Shown: in pieces, positions 17,122 through 25,846 of the stretch
Layout: each line of letters begins with the position of its first letter
Position numbering within the stretch: position 1 is the stretch's first letter
DNA from: Occallatibacter riparius
Lineage (GTDB): Bacteria > Acidobacteriota > Terriglobia > Terriglobales > Acidobacteriaceae
Direction of reading: 5' to 3'
DNA length: 64,000 bases
Assembly (NCBI RefSeq): GCF_025264625.1
Contig: NZ_CP093313.1
Location: 186,001-250,000, forward strand
The notes under the pieces: generated by a model
The model's input: only the letters and a program-made list of their open reading frames with translations
What the model was told of the DNA's origin: nothing
Databases searched by the model: none
Translations under genes and position numbers: made by a program

Positions 17122-18417
17122 ATGAACCGGATAGAAGCGTCTTCCCCCAAGGTCAACTCGCCTGCGCAGGTCCTTGTCGCCAGCCTCATCGGAACCACGA
17201 TTGAGTTCTTCGACTTCTACATCTACGCCAACGCGGCCGTGCTGGTCTTTCCCCGGCTATTCTTCCCGTCCACGAACCCGGCCGCGGCAACCCTGGCCTC
17301 GCTGGCGACGTTCGGTATCGCCTTCGTGGCGCGGCCGATCGGCTCGGCACTGTTCGGTCACTTTGGCGACCGAATCGGCCGCAAGGCCACGCTGGTCATC
17401 GCCCTCCTGACCATGGGTTTATCCACGGTGGGGATCGGCCTGCTGCCGACCTATCACTCCATTGGCCTGATCGCGCCCCTATTGTTATCGCTGTGCCGGT
17501 TCGGCCAGGGTATCGGCCTGGGTGGCGAGTGGGGTGGCGCCGTTCTTCTGGCCATTGAGAACGCCCCGCCCAACAAGCGCGCCTGGTACGGGATGTTCCC
17601 GCAGCTTGGCGCGCCGGTCGGGCTGTTCCTTTCCGGCTGCGTGTTCTATCTGCTCACCCGCGGCCTCAGCGACCAGCAGTTCTTCGCCTGGGGATGGAGG
17701 CTGCCGTTCCTGGCCAGTTCCCTGCTCGTGTTTTTGGGCCTTTATGTACGGCTCGCCATCCACGAGACGCCGGCCTTCCGCAAGATTCTGGAGAAGGGCT
17801 CGCAGGTGAAGCTGCCCCTTATTGCCGTGATCCGCGGGCATTTCAAAGCTCTGGTGGCCGGAACTCTGCTTTGCCTTGCCACCTTCGTCCTGTTCTACCT
17901 GATCACAGTATTTGCGCTTTCCTGGGGAACGTCCCCGCAGGGCCTGGGCTATCCCAAGAGCCAGTTCCTGCTGATGCAGATCTTCGACGTGGGCTTCTTT
18001 GCGCTGTTCATCCCCATTTCGGCGTTGCTGGCCGAGCGCGGCCGCCGCTCCACCATGATGTGGATTACCGGAGCTATCTTCCTGTTTGGGTTGGTGATGG
18101 CTCCTATTTTCAGCGCTGGCCCGGGCGGCGCGCTGGGTATGATGGCGCTGGGCCAGTTGCTGATGGGCATGACCTACGGGCCGCTGGGGACAATTGTCTC
18201 GGAGCTTTTCCCGACGTCGGTGCGCTACTCCGGCAGCTCGCTGGCGTTCAACTTTGCGGGAATCTTCGGAGCGTCGCTGGCGCCCTATATTGCCACCTGG
18301 CTGGCGAAGAACTATGGGCTTCAATACGTCGGCTACTACCTTTGCGGGGCGACGGTGCTGACCATGATTGGCCTGCTCATGATCCGGGAGACCAAAGACG
18401 ACGATCTGCACGCCTGA
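17122..18417 (+). CDS. MFS transporter, metabolite:H+ symporter (MHS) family
   Basis: 431 aa, 12 predicted membrane helices. The opening VASLIGTTIEFFDFYIYANAA and FGHFGDRIGRKATLVIALLTMG are the typical MHS-subfamily helix 1 and the loop 2-3 motif; CRFGQGIGLGGEWGGAVLL is equally diagnostic. MHS members import organic acids, betaine, proline or shikimate with protons; the substrate here is unknown. It is monocistronic, with repeat blocks immediately before and after: the next repeat starts at its stop codon. Confidence 0.93.
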   Translation: MNRIEASSPKVNSPAQVLVASLIGTTIEFFDFYIYANAAVLVFPRLFFPSTNPAAATLASLATFGIAFVARPIGSALFGHFGDRIGRKATLVIALLTMGLSTVGIGLLPTYHSIGLIAPLLLSLCRFGQGIGLGGEWGGAVLLAIENAPPNKRAWYGMFPQLGAPVGLFLSGCVFYLLTRGLSDQQFFAWGWRLPFLASSLLVFLGLYVRLAIHETPAFRKILEKGSQVKLPLIAVIRGHFKALVAGTLLCLATFVLFYLITVFALSWGTSPQGLGYPKSQFLLMQIFDVGFFALFIPISALLAERGRRSTMMWITGAIFLFGLVMAPIFSAGPGGALGMMALGQLLMGMTYGPLGTIVSELFPTSVRYSGSSLAFNFAGIFGASLAPYIATWLAKNYGLQYVGYYLCGATVLTMIGLLMIRETKDDDLHA

Positions 18418-18509
18418 GGCACCTGCGGTGCGGCCAACTGCGGCTTCGCCGCGGGCTGGGCGGGGTTCGGTGGTTTCCCACATCTCCAAAACCGGGAGAT
18501 GTGGGGCAC
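18418..18509 (+). repeat. Composite repeat directly after MFS stop
   Basis: GC-rich module 18418-18470 (GGCACCTGCGGTGCGGCC, GGGCTGGGCGGGGTTCGG) then hairpin module 18471-18509 with an 11-bp perfect stem CCCACATCTCC (18477-18487) / GGAGATGTGGG (18495-18505). The stem differs from all other intergenic copies. Likely serves as the transcript end of the transporter gene. Confidence 0.7.
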
Positions 18510-18530
18510 TCGGGTTTTGTGCTGCTCGGA

Positions 18531-18570
18531 GCTTCCTTCCCCGGTCCCCAAAATGCGAGGGACCGGGGGC
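18531..18570 (+). repeat. Hairpin-module repeat with third stem type
   Basis: CCCCGGTCCC (18539-18548) pairs perfectly with GGGACCGGGG (18559-18568) around CAAAATGCGA, ending in the family's GGGGGCAC. Placed between two composite copies, 20 bases after the previous one. Confidence 0.6.
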
Positions 18571-18668
18571 ACCCGACGGTGCGGCGGGCTGCGGCTTCGC
18601 CGCCGGTTGGGCGGGGTTCGGGACTTCCTACCCTGTCGACAGGAAAAAGTCGACAGGATGGCGCTACG
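18571..18668 (+). repeat. Composite repeat with fourth stem
   Basis: GC-rich module 18571-18624 (GACGGTGCGGCGGGCTGCGGCTTCGCCG split by substitutions) followed by hairpin CCTGTCGAC (18632-18640) / GTCGACAGG (18649-18657), the same stem as at 7080-7104 but in opposite orientation. The rest of the gap, 18669-18863, shows no gene or clear promoter. Confidence 0.65.
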
Positions 18669-18863
18669 GGGTTCTTCGACCGGAATGGTGAGTGCGAGTG
18701 GGGGGACCGTTCGACTGCCGGTCCGACCCCGCTGCGATGGAAGGCCGACGCATCCCCTGTTAACTCAACGACTTCTATGCACTGTAAGTAACCTGTGAAC
18801 ATAGCCTCCCGCTGTGAGAAAATGGCCGCAACCGATGTGCCCCGGATCTGAGGCGTTGAAACG

Positions 18864-19496
18864 ATGGATGTTCCCCCCGAGCCCACCTCCACAGTCAGGA
18901 CCGAGGCCTCGTCGTCTCTAAGTGAGAGCGCCCGCCTGGTTCGGGACATCGCCGCCGGACAGCCGGACGCAGAGCGCCAGTTTGCGTTGCGCTATATGCC
19001 CCCGGTGAAGGCCATGCTGACGGCGCGCCTGCGCGACGCCGATCTGGCCTCCGATATCAAGCAGGACGTGATGATTGAGGCTCTTTGCGCGCTGCGGCGG
19101 GGCCAGATTCAGGATCCCGAAAAGCTGACGCAGTTTGTGCTGGGGATTGCCCGCAACTGCTTGAATAATTACTTCCGTAGCAGCAAGCGGGTGGCTGCCG
19201 TGGAGCTGCCCGACGACATTCCCGACCTTAAAAACGGCGCATTCCACCGTGAAGAGATCGATCAGGAAAACCGCGCGCTCCGCGCCATCGAGAACCTGGA
19301 CAAGCTCGACAGGGCGATCCTGCAGATGACACTGGTGGATGGACTTAAGCCGGGCGTGATTGCCACGCAGCTCCACATCAATCCGGACGTGGTCAGGCAG
19401 CGAAAGCTCCGCGCGACGCGCCGCGTAATCGATTTTCTAAAGAGGGAGTCACAAAATTCTCCCGGGCGCCACATTCAACCAGGGAGAGCATCATGA
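18864..19496 (+). CDS. ECF-type RNA polymerase sigma factor
   Basis: 210 aa. Region 2 (about 30-95) reads AERQFALRYMPPVKAMLTARLRDADLASDIKQDVMIEAL; region 4 (about 140-195) has LDKLDRAILQMTLVDGLKPGVIATQLHINPDVVRQRKLRATRRV with a helix-turn-helix. Such factors redirect RNA polymerase to a small regulon when released from a partner. The next gene overlaps by ATGA and encodes a zinc-finger anti-sigma factor, so this sigma is probably held inactive until a signal. No autoregulatory promoter could be recognised upstream. Confidence 0.9.
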   Translation: MDVPPEPTSTVRTEASSSLSESARLVRDIAAGQPDAERQFALRYMPPVKAMLTARLRDADLASDIKQDVMIEALCALRRGQIQDPEKLTQFVLGIARNCLNNYFRSSKRVAAVELPDDIPDLKNGAFHREEIDQENRALRAIENLDKLDRAILQMTLVDGLKPGVIATQLHINPDVVRQRKLRATRRVIDFLKRESQNSPGRHIQPGRAS

Positions 19497-20323
19497 GCAA
19501 CTGCATCGGAGCCCCCGCGAGAGAATGGCTGGAGCAGTACGTCGAAGGAACTCTGCCCGAGGCTGAAGCGGAAAGATTTGAAAACCATTACTTTGAGTGC
19601 CCTGTTTGTCTTGGGGAACTCCAAGCACTGCAGGCGGCACAGGAAGCATTGCGCCGTCATCCGGTCGCGATCGAAGCGCCGAAGCGTTTTTTTGAGTGGC
19701 CCACTGTCTGGCGCCCGGTTGCTGGCTTCGGGGCAGTAGCGGCTGCTCTGATCCTCGGATTCTTTGGATACCGCGTGATGGAGCATGCTCCGCAGACCGG
19801 CGGCAATGTGGCGGTCACGCAGCCTGCGCCGAGTGCCGTTCCCCCGGTACAGCCGAGTGCCTCCCAGGGTCAGCCGACGACGCAGGTTGCCGATCTGGCG
19901 TCAATTGCCGACCTGAGGTTACCTCAGTATCAGCCACCCGTGCTCCGCGATGGATCTGCGGAAAGCGCCTTCGAGCACGGGATGAAGCAGTACATCGCGG
20001 GCGATTGCGCGGGCGCGACGCAGACACTTTCCCAGGTGGACAAGAGTGGGCCGGACGGCCTGGCGGCGCAGTTTTACTCCGGCGTGTGCAGGATACATTC
20101 GGGCGATCTGCGCGGAGCTGCGAGCATCTTGCGTCAAGTGGCCTCAGCAGGTGACTCAGCCTATGAGGAATCGGCGTATTATTACCTCGCGCAGATTGCG
20201 CTGGCCGAATCGAATGCGGCTGAAGCGCGGCGCGATCTGAATCATGTAGTTTCGCTGCGTGGCGACCTGGTTCACCAGGCACGCAAGCAGTTATCAGAGA
20301 TTCCCCCGACTGCGGGTAAGTAG
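19493..20323 (+). CDS. Anti-sigma factor with zinc-finger N-terminus and TPR-like C-terminus
   Basis: 276 aa. The first 45 residues hold the ZAS motif H-x3-C-x2-C (NHYFECPVC). A single membrane helix follows at about 80-97 (AGFGAVAAALILGFFGYRV), then a Pro/Gln-rich linker and an extracytoplasmic region (about 150-270) with two TPR-like helical hairpins (AFEHGMKQYIAGDCAGATQTL, YYYLAQIALAESNAAEAR). The layout is cytoplasmic sigma-binding, membrane crossing and outer sensor. Start overlaps the sigma gene by four bases, and the TPR-CHAT gene follows 73 bases later. Confidence 0.85.
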   Translation: MSNCIGAPAREWLEQYVEGTLPEAEAERFENHYFECPVCLGELQALQAAQEALRRHPVAIEAPKRFFEWPTVWRPVAGFGAVAAALILGFFGYRVMEHAPQTGGNVAVTQPAPSAVPPVQPSASQGQPTTQVADLASIADLRLPQYQPPVLRDGSAESAFEHGMKQYIAGDCAGATQTLSQVDKSGPDGLAAQFYSGVCRIHSGDLRGAASILRQVASAGDSAYEESAYYYLAQIALAESNAAEARRDLNHVVSLRGDLVHQARKQLSEIPPTAGK

Positions 20324-20396
20324 TTAATTAGAAAATTAGCCGCACTAAAGCTGTCTTTGATCGAGACGGCCGGCGTGCGTTTTGAGACTGGCGGTT

Positions 20397-23126
20397 ATGA
20401 GGTTGTTGATCCCCGTGGCCCGTATCTCGCACATTATCGCCCTGGTTCCGGCGCTGGTGCTGCCGTGTCTCGCGCAGCAGCCCGCTACGCCGGCTGCCGG
20501 CAATGCGACCGCCCCTGCCGCTGAAGCTTCGGAGGCGGGGCAGGACATTGCCGCCGCTCGCGCGAAGCTGGCGAAAGTAGAAGCCGCAGGCAAAGGCGAC
20601 ACAGTCGAATTGGCGCAGGCACTCAATGACCTTATCTCAACTCAACTTGATGATTCACGGGCATCGAAGGAGACGCTTGAGTTGGCTGAGCGCGAGCTGA
20701 AGGTGGCTGAAGCCGCAGCGGGCAAGCGCAGCAAGGCTTATGTGGCCGCCCTCTCCGACGCCTCAGAGGTGAGGGTGGCGCTGGGCCGCCATGCCGAGGC
20801 ACGGCCCTACGCTGAGAAGGCGCTGGAGATTGCGCAGAAGGAGTTTCCCGATGCGGAAGAGGGGATTAACGCATCGGATGAGCTAGCTTACGTTTGCCTG
20901 TATCTGAACGATCTGCAGTGTTCAAAGCATGCCGAGGAAGCGGCGATCGCAATTGAACGCAAGCCGGGGCCGGATCATGACTGGGACCTGGCTTATACGC
21001 TCTCAACGTATGCCGAAGTCCTGCGCCGCATGGGGGATGAAAAGGGATCGGGCGCAGCGGCGGAAGAGTGCCTGGCCGCGGCGCTGCGCTCCAAACCGGA
21101 CGATCCGCACGTGGGCGTCTTTGAGAATTCGCTGGGCTCGCACTACATGCGGGCAGAGGATTTTCCGCACGCGATCGTTCATTTCAACGCCGCCTCCGAG
21201 CGCCTGAGCAAGACCTACGGGCCGCACAGCGCGTGGGTGATGGATGTAGCCGGCAACCTGGCAAGCGTGTACAGCCGGAGTGGCGATTTCAAGCAGGCCT
21301 GGCCGAAGTACGAGTTTGCGCTCCAAAACAGGAATTCGCCCTACGACGACAGGGCCGACCAGCACGCGGACTTCGCGCGGTCACTGGCTTCCGGAGGCAG
21401 CTTGCAGCGGGCGATTGATGAAGCCCTGGTGGCAAGCCGCATGGGACGTGAGAGCTTCACGCTTCAGGCGCGTGTGTTGCCGGAGCGGCAGGTGCTTGCA
21501 TACGCGCAACGGCGCGCGAAAGGACTGGACACAGCGCTGTCAGTGGTTGCGCGCCATCCGGACCTGCCAACGGCCGCCGTATATGACGAGATGGTGCGGT
21601 CGCGCGCGCTGGTTGCGGATGAGATGGCGCGGAGGCAGCGGAATCTGAATGCCTCAAACGATGCTGAGACTGCGCGCCTGATAAGCGAATTGAACGGAGC
21701 GCGTGCCGATCTGCTGGAGTTGGAGCGGCATCCGGAGAAGTCAGGCGGGGATGCGGCGATCTTCGCTGCGCGCACGCGGATGGAGAAGATTGAGCGCGAG
21801 CTCGCCGAACGCGTTGCCGTCGTACACGAGGACGAGGCGGTCAACTCGGCCGGACTTGAGGAGTTGCGGCATGCCCTTCCGCCACATTCCGTACTGGTTT
21901 CGTACTGGGCATTCAGCCGCCGCGTTGTGGACAAGGTGGACTCGCACCACTTCGACACACCCGCTTATCTCGCCGTGGTGGTGCAGCCGGAATCGCCGAA
22001 CGCACGAGTCATCGACCTGGGCGATGCCAAGCCAATTGAAGACGCGGTCAACCGCATGCGTGCCTCAGCAAACGCGGAAGCACACGGCGGCGGTGTAGGC
22101 TCCGCACGCAATGAGCGCGCATATCGGGAGGCGGGCGCAGATCTGCGTAAATTGGTTTGGGATCCGCTGCACGCGAGTGTGGGTAGCGCCGAGCTGGTCA
22201 TCCTGGTTCCTGACGGCATGCTCGATCTGGTTCCGTTTGCTTCGCTGCCCGACGGCGCAAGCTATTTGGCGGAACGCAAGCAGGTCATTCACACGATATC
22301 GAGCGAACGCGATTTGCTGACGCAGTATCAGCCGGTGCATCGCTCGGGGCTTCTGGCTTTTGGCAGCCCGCAGTTTGATGTCGCTCAGAATAACCTTGCC
22401 CAGAACACGCCGCCGCCGCCGTCGGCTGAGCGGCTTCGCAATGCGTCGATCCCCTGCGATGCGCTGCAGCAGGTGGAGTTCGGGCCGCTGGAAGGCGCGG
22501 CTTTGGAATTGCGCGAGATCGATTCGACGTGGCACCGCTGGAATCCCGCTGAACCAGCCGCGCTGATCACCGGCGACCAGGCTACGCGCGCACGGTTCCT
22601 TCAGGATGCGCCGCGCTATCGCGTTCTGCACGTGGCGACGCACGCGTTCGTGCTCGACCGCAGGTGCGGGGACGACAATCCGCTGCTGCACTCGGGTCTG
22701 GTGTTTGCAGGCGCCAATCGCGATCGCGGAGCGTCGATTTTGACCGCGCAGGAGATTGCCTCGCTGGATTTGAGCGGCGTGGAATGGGCTGTGCTTTCGG
22801 CGTGCAACACCGGCACGGGCGTGCTGATTGATGGCGAGGGCGTGCTAGGGCTGGAGCGGGCCTTCCGCATTGCCGGCGCTCGCAACGTGGTGATGACGCT
22901 TTGGCCGGTTGACGATCGGATTACGGCGCGGTTCATGCGGCATCTTTATGGGGAACGGCTGGAGCAGCATGCGTCAACCGCTGAAGCTGTGTGGGACTCG
23001 ACCCGCAAGATGCTCGACGAGCGGCGAGCGGCGGGCAAAAGCACGCATCCGTGGTACTGGGCGGGCTTTGTGGGGTCGGGCTGGGACCCCGATGAATCCG
23101 CATCCGAGTCTCTCGCGAGAAAATAG
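20397..23126 (+). CDS. Exported TPR-CHAT domain protein (caspase-like)
   Basis: 909 aa from the ATG at 20397, which begins a signal peptide ending LPCLAQQ; a TTG at 20382 is also open. Residues about 50-420 are helical TPR-type repeats with tetratricopeptide spacing. The C-terminal CHAT domain (about 570-895) contains the predicted dyad H749 in HVATHAF and C803 in LSACNTG, followed by GEGVLGLERAFRIAGARNVVMTLWPVDD. CHAT domains are caspase-fold proteases or scaffolds. Third gene of the sigma/anti-sigma unit; a role in sensing or cleaving the anti-sigma factor is possible but not shown. Confidence 0.88.
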   Translation: MRLLIPVARISHIIALVPALVLPCLAQQPATPAAGNATAPAAEASEAGQDIAAARAKLAKVEAAGKGDTVELAQALNDLISTQLDDSRASKETLELAERELKVAEAAAGKRSKAYVAALSDASEVRVALGRHAEARPYAEKALEIAQKEFPDAEEGINASDELAYVCLYLNDLQCSKHAEEAAIAIERKPGPDHDWDLAYTLSTYAEVLRRMGDEKGSGAAAEECLAAALRSKPDDPHVGVFENSLGSHYMRAEDFPHAIVHFNAASERLSKTYGPHSAWVMDVAGNLASVYSRSGDFKQAWPKYEFALQNRNSPYDDRADQHADFARSLASGGSLQRAIDEALVASRMGRESFTLQARVLPERQVLAYAQRRAKGLDTALSVVARHPDLPTAAVYDEMVRSRALVADEMARRQRNLNASNDAETARLISELNGARADLLELERHPEKSGGDAAIFAARTRMEKIERELAERVAVVHEDEAVNSAGLEELRHALPPHSVLVSYWAFSRRVVDKVDSHHFDTPAYLAVVVQPESPNARVIDLGDAKPIEDAVNRMRASANAEAHGGGVGSARNERAYREAGADLRKLVWDPLHASVGSAELVILVPDGMLDLVPFASLPDGASYLAERKQVIHTISSERDLLTQYQPVHRSGLLAFGSPQFDVAQNNLAQNTPPPPSAERLRNASIPCDALQQVEFGPLEGAALELREIDSTWHRWNPAEPAALITGDQATRARFLQDAPRYRVLHVATHAFVLDRRCGDDNPLLHSGLVFAGANRDRGASILTAQEIASLDLSGVEWAVLSACNTGTGVLIDGEGVLGLERAFRIAGARNVVMTLWPVDDRITARFMRHLYGERLEQHASTAEAVWDSTRKMLDERRAAGKSTHPWYWAGFVGSGWDPDESASESLARK

Positions 23127-23130
23127 TGGA

Positions 23131-24498
23131 ATGACCGCGAAAGCCCCGTTCAGGTTCTCGATCTTCCTTCTTGCCTTTGCCCTCGTTGCTGCGAACATTT
23201 GCGCGCAGGATTCGGCAGGCGATATCCGCCCCGCTCCTTATCAGACCGCGTGGCAGGATCTCGAATTCGGCGTCATCATTCACTTCTCTACGAACACGTT
23301 CCTCGATCGCGAGTGGGGTGATGGCACCGCTGCGCCATCGACGTTCAATCCGACTGCGTTCGATCCCGATCAGTGGATGAAGGCTATTCATGATTCGGGC
23401 GCGAAGTATGTGGTGCTGGTGGCGAAGCATCATGACGGTTTTTGCCTCTGGCCCACGCAACAGACCTCATACAGCGTGAAGAACAGCCCCTGGCGCGACG
23501 GCAAGGGCGACGTTGTGGGCGAGGTGGCGAAGGCGGCGCGCAAGTATGGCTTGAAGTTTGGCGTGTATCTGTCGCCGTGGGATCGCCATGATCCGCGGTA
23601 CAAGGATTCTGCTGCATACGACCGCTACTACAATGATGAGCTATCGGAACTGGCCTCGAACTACGGGGACCTCGTGGAGTTCTGGCTCGATGGCGCGGGC
23701 AGCGAAGGCCACGTTTACGACTTCAAGAAGATCATCGAGACGCTGCGCACGTATCAGCCCAACACGATCGTCTTCGCCGACACAGGCCTGTTCGAGTATG
23801 GCGATGCGCGCTGGGTGGGGAATGAGGCCGGCGTGGTGAGCTATGAGAACTGGAACGTGATCGACAGGCACGGCTATCGGCGCTGGCGTCCCGTTGAATC
23901 CGACACGCCTCTGCGCAAGCTGCACTGGTTCTGGCATCCGAATGATGAATCGTCGCTGAAGTCTCTGCCCGAACTGCTCGACACCTATGACAAGACGGTC
24001 GGGCGTGGAGCGCAACTCATGCTGGGCCTCGCGCCGGACAACCGCGGCCTGCTCCCGGAGAACGACGTGGCGCGGCTGAAGGAATTCGGCGAGGCTCTTC
24101 AAAAGCGCGCGCAGGGCAACTTGGCACTGCATCACGGAGCCGGCGGCGATAACGTCTCCGCTGCGTCCGATGGCAATCCTGATACGTTCTGGTCAGCACC
24201 TGAGGGATCGCACCATGCCGTGCTGGAACTTTCTTTCGATCACCCCATCACCTTCGATCACGCGCTTACGATGGAATGGTTGAACGATGGCCAGCACGTG
24301 CAGAAGTACGCGATTGAAGTGTGGAACGACAAGCAGCGCGCCTGGACACCGGTCGCGAGCGGCGAGGCTATCGGTCACAAGAAGATCGACGCGTTCACGG
24401 CTGTGACCGCATCGCGCGTGCGGCTCAATATTCTTTCCAGTACCTCTGAGGCGCACATTCGCGAATTTCAGCTCTTCAACTGGAGTGCAGTGCAGTAA
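23131..24498 (+). CDS. Secreted GH29 alpha-L-fucosidase with C-terminal F5/8-type domain
   Basis: 455 aa from the ATG at 23131; the longer open frame overlaps the CHAT gene. Signal peptide to about residue 28 (NICAQ). The catalytic barrel shows FGVIIHFSTNTF, YVVLVAKHHDGFCLWPT, GLKFGVYLSPWDRH and the nucleophile D187 in EFWLDGAGSEG. Residues about 335-455 form a discoidin/F5-8C-like beta domain (AASDGNPDTFWSAPEG, AHIREFQLF) likely binding glycans. It releases fucose from plant or microbial polysaccharides. Separated by 33 bases from the next hydrolase and probably co-transcribed with it. Confidence 0.92.
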   Translation: MTAKAPFRFSIFLLAFALVAANICAQDSAGDIRPAPYQTAWQDLEFGVIIHFSTNTFLDREWGDGTAAPSTFNPTAFDPDQWMKAIHDSGAKYVVLVAKHHDGFCLWPTQQTSYSVKNSPWRDGKGDVVGEVAKAARKYGLKFGVYLSPWDRHDPRYKDSAAYDRYYNDELSELASNYGDLVEFWLDGAGSEGHVYDFKKIIETLRTYQPNTIVFADTGLFEYGDARWVGNEAGVVSYENWNVIDRHGYRRWRPVESDTPLRKLHWFWHPNDESSLKSLPELLDTYDKTVGRGAQLMLGLAPDNRGLLPENDVARLKEFGEALQKRAQGNLALHHGAGGDNVSAASDGNPDTFWSAPEGSHHAVLELSFDHPITFDHALTMEWLNDGQHVQKYAIEVWNDKQRAWTPVASGEAIGHKKIDAFTAVTASRVRLNILSSTSEAHIREFQLFNWSAVQ

Positions 24499-24531
24499 AA
24501 CGGATGTGACGTTGTTTTCGGGCAAATACCC

Positions 24532-25689
24532 ATGAATGGTCGAATCCTCTCTGCGTGCCTCTGCCTCTCTGCTTTCACCTGCGCTGCCGCACTCGCGCAG
24601 CAAGCAGGTGTTCCCGATCTCAGCAAGCGGCAGACGGCCGCGCCGGGGGATGCTCCTGCGGACGCAGGCCCGCTGGCAAGCGACTTGTCGCCGGCGATGA
24701 CGAAGCGTGACATCGCCAAGGCGGTGCAGCGTGTTGCCGACTGGCAACTGCAGCGGCTTCCCGCGGAAGCGCAGTACGACTGGACCTTCGCCGCGCTGTA
24801 TGCGGGGATGATGGCGGTACCTACGGACGTCTCCGGCGACAAGTACCGCACAGCGATGCGGCGCATTGGAGATGAGCTCGCGTGGCAGCCTGGACCGCGC
24901 ATTTTGCATGCCGACGATCAGGCTGTGAGCCAGATGTACCTTGAGCAGTACATGCTCACAAAAGACGAGCGCATGCTGGCGCCCACGCGCACGCGCATGG
25001 ATGCGGAAATCTCCACTGCCGACGACGGCACGAAGCCGCTGTGGTGGTGGTGCGACGCGCTGTTCATGGCGCCGCCGGTGCTCGCCGATCTGGCCGCGAT
25101 TACCCACGACGACAAGTACTGGCAGTTCATGGATCATCAGTGGCACATCACCGACAACCTGCTCTATGACAAGGACGAGCATCTGTTCTCGCGCGATCTC
25201 ACCTTCATGGACAAGCGCGAGAGGAACGGCCGCCGGATCTTCTGGTCGCGCGGCAATGGGTGGGTGATGGCGGGATTGGTGCGCGTGATCGATCGCATGC
25301 CGGCTGACTCACCGCTGCGCGCGAAGTACGTTGCGCGCCTGCAGCAGATGGCTGCAGCGGTCATCAAGGTGCAGGGAGCCGACGGCCTGTGGCGTCCAGG
25401 GCTGCTTGATCCAGACTCGTATCCGCTACCCGAAATTTCAGGCAGCGCATTCATCACCTACGCGCTGGCATATGGAGTAAACCACAAACTGCTTCCAGCC
25501 GCGACCTATTCGCCGGTAATTCATAAAGCGTGGGCGGGAATGTTGAAGCACATCTTCGCCGACGGGCGGCTGGGGTGCATTCAGCCGGTGGGCGCCGCGC
25601 CCGCGCCATTGAGCCAGACTTCGAGTTACGTCTATGGCGTTGGTGCGTTTCTCATCGCGGGGTCTGAGATGTACAGCACCGCGCGCTGA
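24532..25689 (+). CDS. Secreted GH105/GH88-type unsaturated glycuronyl hydrolase
   Basis: 385 aa, signal peptide to about residue 23 (AAALAQQ). The (alpha/alpha)6 barrel has the family features WTFAALYAGMMA, ILHADDQAVSQMYLEQY with the Asp pair, WWWCDALFMAPPVLA (catalytic Asp), and IFWSRGNGWVMAGL. These enzymes hydrate and cleave unsaturated uronic acid ends left by pectate or rhamnogalacturonan lyases. The likely substrate is rhamnogalacturonan-derived disaccharide, consistent with export to the periplasm. The neighbouring GH29 gene suggests joint action on side-chain-bearing pectin or hemicellulose. Confidence 0.9.
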   Translation: MNGRILSACLCLSAFTCAAALAQQAGVPDLSKRQTAAPGDAPADAGPLASDLSPAMTKRDIAKAVQRVADWQLQRLPAEAQYDWTFAALYAGMMAVPTDVSGDKYRTAMRRIGDELAWQPGPRILHADDQAVSQMYLEQYMLTKDERMLAPTRTRMDAEISTADDGTKPLWWWCDALFMAPPVLADLAAITHDDKYWQFMDHQWHITDNLLYDKDEHLFSRDLTFMDKRERNGRRIFWSRGNGWVMAGLVRVIDRMPADSPLRAKYVARLQQMAAAVIKVQGADGLWRPGLLDPDSYPLPEISGSAFITYALAYGVNHKLLPAATYSPVIHKAWAGMLKHIFADGRLGCIQPVGAAPAPLSQTSSYVYGVGAFLIAGSEMYSTAR

Positions 25690-25769
25690 GGGTCTCGCTT
25701 CGTGTTCAGTTAATGCGTGTTGGCGCGACTCGAAAGATTCATGGTTCCGGGCGCGAATCTTTGCGTCTA

Positions 25770-25775
25770 TATAAT
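25770..25775 (+). promoter_or_regulatory. Possible -10 element upstream of the metal-efflux cluster
   Basis: A perfect TATAAT sits 72 bases before the VCBS gene start in the 157-base gap. No good -35 at 16-18 bases; TTCCGG at 19 bases is the nearest. It could drive the VCBS-czcBAC unit. Confidence 0.4.
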
Positions 25776-25846
25776 GTAAGTGTCTGCTCCCCAATTGTCA
25801 GGCCTCTGTCAGCGGACTTGCAGACGCTTCATCGCTCGTTGACTTC

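Noticed and set aside
18377..18949. 190-codon minus-strand frame over the repeats after the MFS gene
   Set aside because: It runs through three repeat copies and into the sigma factor gene in antisense; no ribosome site or conserved content.
20382..20396. TTG start for the CHAT protein
   Set aside because: Open, but the ATG at 20397 directly begins a signal peptide with a positively charged start; the extra five residues add nothing.
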